From assembly GCA_003230535.1 (NCBI GenBank), contig QIEW01000077.1, forward strand, positions 1-7,256: DNA of 7,256 nt. Reading direction: 5' to 3'. The translations under genes were made by a program, and so were the position numbers. The stretch is from a bacterium (GTDB taxonomy: Bacteria > SZUA-182 > SZUA-191). Position 1 is the first letter of the stretch, and each line of letters starts with the position of its first letter. The notes under the pieces are model-generated. The model was not told the origin of the DNA. It saw only the letters and a program-made list of their open reading frames with translations, and ran no database searches. Positions 1-5,441 of this stretch are shown here, piece after piece.

Positions 1-915
1 TTTTTTCAGCGGGATATTCGGGAAGCTGAAGCCACCAGGAATCGATCTGAGGGGAATGAGTTAGATATAAAACCGACCCTCGAGTTCAGGCGTTTTGAAC
101 CGGTCTACCTTGAAGCCGGTTATCGGTATCAACGCCGCGACTATCGTGAATTAGAAGATGGGGTGGACTGGAAAGGGCGCGGACCAAATTTCAGCCTGGG
201 GATAAAGTTAATGCCCGAACTGGATATTTCTCTTATATATCAGCATCATGATGTGAATTTTACCTCTAATCCAAATTTTTCTACTGTCAATGAGAATTAT
301 GAAGATGATACAGCTGGGGTGAGACTGAGGAGTGAGATTTCCGATAGGTTAGCGGGGGAGGTTAGCTGGAGCCGGTTATGGAGGGAATACAGGTCCGGGA
401 GGGATTTTAAGAGTTATGTTGTGGAGGGGGAATTAACCCTTCAAGTATTGGATAATACCTTGCTGGAGCTCAATTATTCACAGCTTTTCCTGGAGCAGGT
501 GGGAGGGGAACCTTACAAAAACAGAGAGGGAGATGTGATGGTTATTCACACTATAGGGGAAAGGAGCGAGCTGCGTTATGGTATTTTCTCCTATAGAGAT
601 GATTATCTGGATATCCACAGAACAGATGATGTCTGGGGTGGACGAGGCTCTCTGTCCACCCCGCTTTCCACCCGATTTACCCTCCGCTTGAGTGGAACCT
701 ATGAGAGGCGAAAATATCGGACTGAACAAGATGTGGCTGAAAATAATGGGGAGATATTTGCCAATTACTACATATTAGGGGCTGAAGCGGTTTATACTCG
801 AAATTGGCTCTCCGCTTTTCTCAGATATGAGCGGGTAGAGAACAGGGCCGAAGGCAACATTCGCGATTATGGAAGTAACCGGTATGCCGTAGGATTAAGC
901 GTTATCTATGATTAG
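1..915 (+). CDS. Outer-membrane beta-barrel-type protein, 5'-truncated
   Basis: Frame 1 is open from the first base to the TAG at 913-915, giving 304 residues. The start lies upstream of the window; the GTG at 163 is internal, because the same amphipathic pattern is already present before it (for example LEAGYRYQRRDYRE). The protein is a series of alternating polar/hydrophobic stretches rich in Tyr, Arg, Glu and Trp, such as LRLSGTYERRKY, AFLRYERVE and the C-terminal YAVGLSVIYD, separated by short polar turns (DDV, SNP, ENNG). This is the look of antiparallel strands of an outer-membrane beta-barrel. Arg-x-Tyr-Arg-like motifs recur (RRDYR, WREYR, RRKYR). The last residue is Asp, not the usual terminal aromatic, though Tyr is next to last. 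I cannot name the family; a porin-like or exopolysaccharide-associated barrel is possible. It converges on treT and shares no operon with the other genes. Confidence 0.75.
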   Translation, partial: FFQRDIREAEATRNRSEGNELDIKPTLEFRRFEPVYLEAGYRYQRRDYRELEDGVDWKGRGPNFSLGIKLMPELDISLIYQHHDVNFTSNPNFSTVNENYEDDTAGVRLRSEISDRLAGEVSWSRLWREYRSGRDFKSYVVEGELTLQVLDNTLLELNYSQLFLEQVGGEPYKNREGDVMVIHTIGERSELRYGIFSYRDDYLDIHRTDDVWGGRGSLSTPLSTRFTLRLSGTYERRKYRTEQDVAENNGEIFANYYILGAEAVYTRNWLSAFLRYERVENRAEGNIRDYGSNRYAVGLSVIYD

Positions 916-986
916 CTAATCTTACTGTGACACACTCTAGGCCAACTAATCTTCCTTTTGTCAAATTATTTCCCCTCTGGGATTTA

Positions 987-1148
987 TGATGGTCTCGTAA
1001 AAAGTCGTCATTTTGTGTTTCGGGAGTCCCTCCCGAAACCGATCCAAAATGGCGGGAAAAAGAATAAAAAGAATAAATTTCGGGAAGGATTCCCGTTTGC
1101 ACGGGAATGACAAGAATGTGTGTTTTCTGACTTTTTACGAGTTTATCA
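987..1148. mobile_element. MITE-like element with terminal inverted repeats
   Basis: Terminal inverted repeats lie at 987-1006 and 1129-1148. They include an exact 13-bp core, CTCGTAAAAAGTC (994-1006) against GACTTTTTACGAG (1129-1141), and an outer TGAT/ATCA match, with three mismatches in 20 bp. The four bases TTTA occur directly repeated just outside both ends (983-986 and 1149-1152), as a target-site duplication would. The interior is non-coding and full of hairpins: 1018-1026/1030-1038 (TTTCGGGAG arms), 1081-1086/1090-1095, and 1089-1096/1101-1108 (ATTCCCGT arms). No transposase is encoded, so any movement would need one in trans. The element fills most of the 326-bp gap between the convergent barrel and treT genes. 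The rest of that gap (916-982 and 1153-1241) shows nothing I can assign. Confidence 0.6.
1009..1051. repeat. Imperfect hairpin inside the MITE
   Basis: A perfect 9-bp stem, TTTCGGGAG (1018-1026) with CTCCCGAAA (1030-1038), closes on a 3-base loop. It is extended by an outer pair CATTTTG (1009-1015) and CAAAATG (1045-1051) across a small bulge. It could act as a bidirectional stem-loop at the 3' ends of the two convergent genes, but no clear T-tract follows it. Confidence 0.55.
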
Positions 1149-1241
1149 TTTATAAGCGGCAGAATTACGCCATGTATGGTATTTCATAATCATCCAGGGC
1201 TTCCTCTGGGTTGAGAGATCTATAGAGGTAACCCCGCAGCG

Positions 1242-2459
1242 TTACAGGCTGACCATGTCCTTGGGATGATACATTGCCAGAAACAGCAGCATATAGTCCC
1301 TCAAATGCCGGGTAAGCAGGAAATTCTGCCGGATGTGCGCCCGGCCCGCTTCTCCCAATTTTTTAGCATATTCCGGGCTGTTCAGGAGCTGCTTGATAGA
1401 AAATGCCGCCCCTTCTATGGAATGGCAGAGAAGCCCCGAATATTTATGCTTTATCTGCAAGGGGATGCCCCCCACGCTGGAAGCTACTACCGGTTTTGCC
1501 TTCCAGAGCGCCTCAGAGACGGTTAAGCCAAATCCTTCCCGGAGAGATTTCTGCACAATGATAGTGGAGGCGCGCTGAAGAGCGTTTATCTCCAGGTCGC
1601 TGCCGGGTGGAATAAGAAGCACATGAATATCCGGGTCGCCATTTGCTTTTTCTATTACTTCCTGTAAAACCCGATCGGATTCGGGATCGTCATCGGCTGT
1701 TCCTCCAGCCAGGATAAGCTGACAATCTTTGTATTTTCTAACTCGCCGGAAAGCCTCTATCACTCCTACCGGGTCCTTAAGATAATCAAAACGGGAAATT
1801 TGTGTAACAATAGGTTTATCCTTGGTTATGCCATATTTTGTTAATACGGATTCGATGTATTTCTTTGGGAGACGTTTGTTTTTATCGCTCAGAGGATCTA
1901 TGGAAGGGGAAATGAGAAATTGTTTGATCGGCAGATTTTGCGAAAAACCAGGCGACGAAAGAACGCAAGCGTTATAGCTCAGGATGAACTTTTTCAAATA
2001 ATGCCAGACATTAGGGTCGTGGCGGGAGATATCGATATGGCAACGCCAAATCCATTTGCTGAGATCGTCTCTCTTCTCCACCAAGGCAATTGGTTGCGGG
2101 TCGTGAATGAAAACAATATCACCGTAGATTTTAACCTCCTGAATATTTATCAGGCTGGTTTCCCAAAATATGTCAAACATCTCCTTGGTGATCATTTCAA
2201 TTCTACCATGAAGGGCATTATGAAACTTTTTGGTAACCCAAAAGAACTGCTCGCCGCCCTTTATGAAATCCCAGCGGGCATCTACCCCCAACTCTCGCAG
2301 CAACGGAACTATCCGGTGGAGGATCTCAGCCACTCCTCCACCCACCGCCGCCGAGTTTATATTCTGAATGACCTTGCCTTCAAGTCTCTCGCCAAGAAGC
2401 TTCAGCTCATTAATTACATTGCGTCCTACAATCGGGATATAATCTTCCAGCTTAGCCAT
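1242..2459 (-). CDS. treT: TreT-type trehalose synthase (GT4 glycosyltransferase)
   Basis: A 405-residue cytoplasmic glycosyltransferase of family GT4, of about the usual length. It resembles trehalose glycosyltransferring synthase, which joins an NDP-activated glucose to glucose to give trehalose in one reversible step. Visible landmarks are the N-terminal Rossmann loop NSAAVGGGVAEIL (35-47), IHDPQP (118-123) and WRCHID (138-143), both typical of the TreT group, the start of the second Rossmann domain at TQISRFDYLKDP (219-230), and the EX7E sugar-nucleotide motif EGFGLTVSE with Glu308 and Glu316. The ATG at 2459 gives a normal N-terminus; no clear Shine-Dalgarno precedes it. It is the last gene of the minus-strand trehalose block, 47 bp after the DUF5752-like gene. 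Acceptor specificity cannot be read from sequence; with otsB nearby, glucose-6-phosphate or another acceptor is possible. Confidence 0.82.
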   Translation of the reverse strand: MAKLEDYIPIVGRNVINELKLLGERLEGKVIQNINSAAVGGGVAEILHRIVPLLRELGVDARWDFIKGGEQFFWVTKKFHNALHGRIEMITKEMFDIFWETSLINIQEVKIYGDIVFIHDPQPIALVEKRDDLSKWIWRCHIDISRHDPNVWHYLKKFILSYNACVLSSPGFSQNLPIKQFLISPSIDPLSDKNKRLPKKYIESVLTKYGITKDKPIVTQISRFDYLKDPVGVIEAFRRVRKYKDCQLILAGGTADDDPESDRVLQEVIEKANGDPDIHVLLIPPGSDLEINALQRASTIIVQKSLREGFGLTVSEALWKAKPVVASSVGGIPLQIKHKYSGLLCHSIEGAAFSIKQLLNSPEYAKKLGEAGRAHIRQNFLLTRHLRDYMLLFLAMYHPKDMVSL

Positions 2460-2506
2460 GTTTTATAAAATACTCAGGTCTTCTAAAAGTTAATAACATT
2501 TTTATA

Positions 2507-3202
2507 TCAATATTTATTTACTGAAATTCTGTTCTCTATTAATTTGAGCATCGTCTTTCTTAAGCCTTCCATCGTATAGGTGTAGGGATCAAGCCGGACG
2601 ATGCTGTCGGCTAGTTCCTTTTCTCCTATGGAAGTCTTCAGCCAGTAGGAAAAATCATTGATTTCCTGTTCCAGCCTTAGCCGGGCTTCAAATATATGAA
2701 AGTAGATGGAATCTATAGTGATGGTTTTTATTGCATCCGCAAATTCCTTGAGATCATAGGCTACATAAGGAGTAAGGATAATAAAGCTGATAGACTTTAT
2801 AAAATGGAATTGTTCGCCGTAATTAGCAAATTTCTGCTTGGCGACCGGGTTTTCACGCAGATAATTCTCTAGTAGTTCGATCATTTTTTCACGGAGATCG
2901 TGTAAGGTGGAGAACTGGACGACATCAATGCTTGCCAGCATTTCTCCCAGTATGCTCTCTCCCAACACATCCGTTACCCAATAGGCAAAATCATTAGGCG
3001 GTTCCGGTGAAAGATACTGGTGCTGCTGCAAAAAACGATGGGTATGATGGTAAATACAGGAATCGGGAACCTGCCGGATGCCTTCCAAGAGTTCCCCTAA
3101 ATTAGAAGCTTTGCTTCCTGTTAACTCGGAGAGATGGAAGCGGGTGTAAAACTTGAACGGATTTTCGGTTCTTACTAATTTATCCATATCATATAAATAC
3201 AC
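2507..3202 (-). CDS. DUF5752-like protein with two tandem homologous halves
   Basis: A 231-residue soluble protein with no signal peptide or membrane segment. Its N-terminal part (FKFYTRFHLSELTG, then YHHTHRFLQQH and EPPNDFAYW) resembles, from memory, the uncharacterised family DUF5752. The two halves (about 16-119 and 132-231) align with each other. Pairs include LTGSKA/LTPYVA (27-32/143-148), IYHH/IYFH (50-53/166-169), NDFAYW/NDFSYW (70-75/182-187), GE (81-82/193-194) and LREKMIELLEN/LRKTMLKLIEN (103-113/214-224). The first half keeps a His cluster (His52, 53, 55, 61) of which only one position, His169, survives in the second. The listed GTG start at 3202 could be replaced by the in-frame ATG at 3187, five codons in; neither has a strong ribosome site. 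It lies between otsB and treT, so a part in trehalose metabolism or its control is plausible, but its function is unknown. Confidence 0.8.
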   Translation of the reverse strand: MYLYDMDKLVRTENPFKFYTRFHLSELTGSKASNLGELLEGIRQVPDSCIYHHTHRFLQQHQYLSPEPPNDFAYWVTDVLGESILGEMLASIDVVQFSTLHDLREKMIELLENYLRENPVAKQKFANYGEQFHFIKSISFIILTPYVAYDLKEFADAIKTITIDSIYFHIFEARLRLEQEINDFSYWLKTSIGEKELADSIVRLDPYTYTMEGLRKTMLKLIENRISVNKY

Positions 3203-3275
3203 TAACTATGGCCTGTTTTCAACCCGGATTATTCATAAATCCACGGCAAACATTAATGATGTTTTTTGAATACAG

Positions 3276-3320
3276 CTAGTTACAAAATAACGGTCAAAAA
3301 ACAAAATAGCTCATACAAAT
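3276..3320. repeat. 45-bp direct repeat, copy 1
   Basis: This begins CTAGTTACAAAATAACGG and ends CTCATACAAAT. It is 43/45 identical to the copy at 3444-3488; the only differences are AG against GA at 3308-3309. It lies in the 342-bp gap between otsB and the DUF5752-like gene. It is not coding. Confidence 0.85.
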
Positions 3321-3328
3321 TTCAGGTG

Positions 3329-3352
3329 GTGGCAGGTTCTCAAACCTGCCAC
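3329..3352. repeat. Perfect hairpin, 10-bp stem
   Basis: GTGGCAGGTT (3329-3338) pairs exactly with AACCTGCCAC (3343-3352) across a 4-base loop. It is GC-rich but has no T-tract on either side, so it looks like a dispersed repeat unit more than an intrinsic terminator. Confidence 0.8.
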
Positions 3353-3361
3353 TCGTTCAGA

Positions 3362-3385
3362 CTGTCGGGTCTGAGGACCCGACAG
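3362..3385. repeat. Perfect hairpin, 10-bp stem
   Basis: CTGTCGGGTC (3362-3371) pairs exactly with GACCCGACAG (3376-3385) around the loop TGAG. It has the same stem length, loop length and overall build as its neighbour at 3329-3352, nine bases away, but a different sequence. Both sit between the 45-bp direct repeats. Confidence 0.8.
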
Positions 3386-3443
3386 CATATGGAGCTATAT
3401 CTGCTTGTTTTGTTGGACATAAAAAAGGAAATTCCTATACGAT

Positions 3444-3488
3444 CTAGTTACAAAATAACGGTCAAAAAACAAAATGACTCATACAAAT
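3444..3488. repeat. 45-bp direct repeat, copy 2
   Basis: Second copy of the 3276-3320 repeat, in the same orientation, 123 bp further on. The remainder of this gap (3203-3275 and 3489-3544) shows no gene, and I see no convincing promoter in it. Confidence 0.85.
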
Positions 3489-3544
3489 CACCGGAAACTC
3501 CCGCTGTGGAAGCGACCAACTCCGAGCGTGTTATAAGTCCCGAA

Positions 3545-4330
3545 TTATTCAGGTTGGAGGCGAGCCAAAAACTCCTTTACCTCCGCCGGACTATTTAAGA
3601 AGTATACCGCATGTGAGGTTTGATTTTCCCCCACCCTAATGGAAATACCGTTTTCCATCAGGGCTTCAAAAGCATCCTCATCCGTCTGATCATCGCCTAA
3701 GTAAAGCGTCAGATGATTTTGGCCGCCGGTTAACGCCTTTTGTGTCAAAAAATGCACCGCTTTCCCCTTATCCCACCCAACCGGCGGCCTTACTTCCAAG
3801 ACTTTCTTTCCATAAGTAACTTTAATCTGTTTCCGTATTTTATAAGACCTGCAAACCTGGTAAAAAATTCCCTTTACCTGTGTTACAAAGTCATTTTTTA
3901 CTAACCGATAATGCAGGCTCAGACTCAAACCTTTATCTTCTATGATTACCCCATCTATCGCAGCCAGTCTCTCCTCCAGTGTCTTAGCTATTTGGATCAG
4001 GCAATTTCTGGTGCGGAGACAGTCCGGATGGATAAAGAAGCATCCCGGACCTTCTATTTCCAAGCCGTGATTACCGGCGTAGTATATCCCCTCCAATGCC
4101 ACTAATTCTTTAAGATCGGACAATTGGCGGCCGCTGATGATGCCTATTTTAAGGTTATCTCCAGCGGAGAGCGTTTGGAGTTGCTCCCGCATTTCACCGG
4201 CTAAAAGAGCTTCTTGCGGCGTAGATACAATCGGAGTGAGAGTGCCGTCATAGTCTGACAACAACAGGATTTTTTCAGCTTGCCTCAGCTTAACCTGAAT
4301 CTCCGGCCAACTTTCAAACAAGTGTTTCAT
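3545..4330 (-). CDS. otsB: Trehalose-6-phosphate phosphatase
   Basis: A 261-residue cytoplasmic HAD-superfamily (type IIB) phosphatase that removes phosphate from trehalose-6-phosphate to give trehalose (EC 3.1.3.12). All HAD motifs are visible: motif I SDYDGTLTP, with nucleophile Asp26 and general acid/base Asp28; motif II SGR (66-68); the family signature GNHGLEIEGPG (86-96); the motif III lysine in GWDKGKAV (Lys188); and motif IV GDDQTDEDAFE (212-222). Length and order match bacterial OtsB. It begins with ATG at 4330, 48 bp after the bioC stop, so the two are probably co-transcribed. No good Shine-Dalgarno precedes it. The synthase OtsA, which would make its substrate, is not in the window; a TreT-type enzyme lies two genes downstream. 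Confidence 0.92.
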   Translation of the reverse strand: MKHLFESWPEIQVKLRQAEKILLLSDYDGTLTPIVSTPQEALLAGEMREQLQTLSAGDNLKIGIISGRQLSDLKELVALEGIYYAGNHGLEIEGPGCFFIHPDCLRTRNCLIQIAKTLEERLAAIDGVIIEDKGLSLSLHYRLVKNDFVTQVKGIFYQVCRSYKIRKQIKVTYGKKVLEVRPPVGWDKGKAVHFLTQKALTGGQNHLTLYLGDDQTDEDAFEALMENGISIRVGENQTSHAVYFLNSPAEVKEFLARLQPE

Positions 4331-4378
4331 CGGGGGAACAATATACAGTAAGCGTTAAAATAATATATGTCATCAGGA

Positions 4379-5176
4379 TTATTTAGTGGCTTGGGCAAAG
4401 ATAACCTGATAGGTGGCTATAATCCGTCCATTGCGGCGGTACGTCTTCTCATAGTACCGGCTCAATTGCAGCAGGGCTGACCTACTGGCTAATCCGCGGG
4501 GTCTAAGGGCGGAAGCGCAACCGGCCCCCAGCCGTTTCAAAGCCAACAGGAGTTCTCTAACACCATTATAGTAACGGTAATAAAACTTCATCTCCAACTG
4601 AAGTTGCCCGAACCCAGCTTCAAGCAAACATTGTTCCACAGAAGACGATGGGGGGAATAGATGGGCATACCCTCTAGCCGATGGGATCGCCTGATAGAGG
4701 GACTCCCTCAACTCCTTCAGGCTTTCCTCCCCTAAAATAGAAAATTGCAGCCTGCCGCCGGGCCTTAGCGCCCGGTAACATTCCCGAAACCCTTTCCCTA
4801 AGTCGCCTAACCACTGGCAGGTAAGATTAGAAACTACCAACTCCAGGCTGCATGTCTTACAGGCCAGCTCTTCTGCATCAGCAGTCACCATATAAACCGG
4901 CCTAAAATACCCTTTAAGCCGCCTCTGGGCTGCTTTGCTCATCCCATGGGCAATATCGCAGCCATAGAGCGCAGCCTGAGGGAAAAAGTGCGCCAGCCTC
5001 TGAGCTACATAACCGGTGCCGGTTCCTAAATCCAATATCCGACCGCAAAAAGTATCTTCCAGCGGGAGATAGGTGAGCAGATCCTGCGCTATCTCCCGCT
5101 GGAAGGAGGCGAATTGATCGTAGCAGGCGGCTTGCCGGGAAAACGACTTCTTAATTTTAGCTTTATCTAACCGCAT
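4379..5176 (-). CDS. bioC: Malonyl-ACP O-methyltransferase, biotin synthesis
   Basis: A 265-residue SAM-dependent class I methyltransferase that fits BioC, which methylates malonyl-ACP to disguise it as a fatty-acid primer for pimelate assembly in biotin synthesis (EC 2.1.1.197). The N-terminus SFSRQAACYD (11-20) matches the BioC opening motif. SAM-binding motif I is ILDLGTGTG (47-55), with acidic residues at Asp74 and Asp100. SNLTCQWL (116-123) is the BioC-type signature, and LRPGG (137-141) follows. The ATG at 5176 is the only reasonable start: an in-frame TAA lies ten codons upstream and no other start codon intervenes. The 5' region reads CTCCTCC on this strand, so there is no ordinary Shine-Dalgarno. 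It appears to head a bioC-otsB transcript. No other bio gene is in view. A related ubiquinone/menaquinone-type methyltransferase is the main alternative. Confidence 0.87.
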   Translation of the reverse strand: MRLDKAKIKKSFSRQAACYDQFASFQREIAQDLLTYLPLEDTFCGRILDLGTGTGYVAQRLAHFFPQAALYGCDIAHGMSKAAQRRLKGYFRPVYMVTADAEELACKTCSLELVVSNLTCQWLGDLGKGFRECYRALRPGGRLQFSILGEESLKELRESLYQAIPSARGYAHLFPPSSSVEQCLLEAGFGQLQLEMKFYYRYYNGVRELLLALKRLGAGCASALRPRGLASRSALLQLSRYYEKTYRRNGRIIATYQVIFAQATK

Positions 5177-5224
5177 AAAAAAGGAGGAGCCGGGGAAGAG
5201 TGATTAGAAGGCAGCAGTACTCCT

Positions 5225-5232
5225 ATTTTATA
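5225..5232 (-). promoter_or_regulatory. Possible -10 box for bioC-otsB
   Basis: On the minus strand this reads TATAAAAT, about 48 bases before the bioC ATG and directly after the repeat hairpin at 5238-5260. No good -35 hexamer lies 16-18 bases upstream, because the hairpin occupies that space. This is a suggestion only, resting on the likely transcription end after coaBC. Confidence 0.2.
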
Positions 5233-5237
5233 AGATA

Positions 5238-5260
5238 TTTCGGCCTGTCTCAGGCCGAAA
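5238..5260. repeat. Perfect hairpin, TTTCGG/CCGAAA arms
   Basis: TTTCGGCCTG (5238-5247) pairs exactly with CAGGCCGAAA (5251-5260) around the loop TCT. It lies upstream of bioC. Its outer six bases on each side match those of the hairpins at 5289-5311 and 1018-1038. Confidence 0.8.
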
Positions 5261-5288
5261 CCCAACCGGGCGCCGCTGCTCTTAGCGC

Positions 5289-5311
5289 TTTCGGCTTGAG
5301 ATAAGCCGAAA
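5289..5311. repeat. Perfect hairpin, TTTCGG/CCGAAA arms
   Basis: TTTCGGCTT (5289-5297) pairs exactly with AAGCCGAAA (5303-5311) around a 5-base loop. It has the same arm ends as its neighbour at 5238-5260 but a different inner stem, which suggests members of one repeat family, not a simple duplication. Confidence 0.78.
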
Positions 5312-5370
5312 CATCGAAGGGAACTGGTTCCCTCCCCCAAACCCCCTCCAAGAACTTTTATTAACAGAAG

Positions 5371-5418
5371 TTTTTGAAAAGGGTCTGGGAAAATATTTTT
5401 TCAAAAAGTTTTTCCCAG
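5371..5418 (-). terminator. Terminator-like inverted repeats after coaBC
   Basis: Two overlapping inverted repeats occur 24-71 bases after the coaBC stop. One pairs CTGGGAAAA (5385-5393) with TTTTCCCAG (5410-5418). The other pairs TTTTTGAAAA (5371-5380) with TTTTCAAAAA (5398-5407). They interleave, so only one can form fully at a time. Read from coaBC, the CTGGG stem forms first and is followed by CCCTTTTC, a weak T-tract. I recall similar AAGTTTTTGAAAAGGG/CTGGG elements after genes in Deltaproteobacteria. Position and structure fit transcription termination of coaBC. Confidence 0.5.
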
Positions 5419-5441
5419 CTTATCCCCCTCTGTATTAATTA

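Noticed and set aside
902-1102. 66-codon minus-strand frame in the barrel-treT gap
   Set aside because: It is composed mostly of MITE sequence and hairpins; no ribosome site or protein-like composition.
1165-1362. Open minus-strand frame of 65 codons ending in a protein-like tail, NPEEALDDYEIPYMA
   Set aside because: The tail looks coding, but the frame has no ATG, GTG or TTG start before its end and overlaps the treT 3' end out of frame. It could be a decayed gene end, but I cannot support it.
1920-2468. 182-codon + strand frame opposite treT
   Set aside because: It is fully antisense to a well-supported glycosyltransferase, with no recognisable domain.
3329-3385. Paired hairpins as an intrinsic terminator for otsB
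   Set aside because: Neither stem is followed by a T-tract on the minus strand, and they lie about 160 bases or more past the otsB stop. A repeat unit explains them better.
3276-3488. Two-repeat CRISPR array
   Set aside because: There are only two repeats, a 123-bp interval filled by hairpins where a spacer would be, and no cas gene nearby.
3266-3598. 110-codon + strand frame across the otsB to DUF5752-like gap
   Set aside because: It is made of the two 45-bp direct repeats (hence a repeated SYKITVKKQN peptide) and the two hairpins, then runs into otsB antisense. It is a repeat artefact, not a gene.
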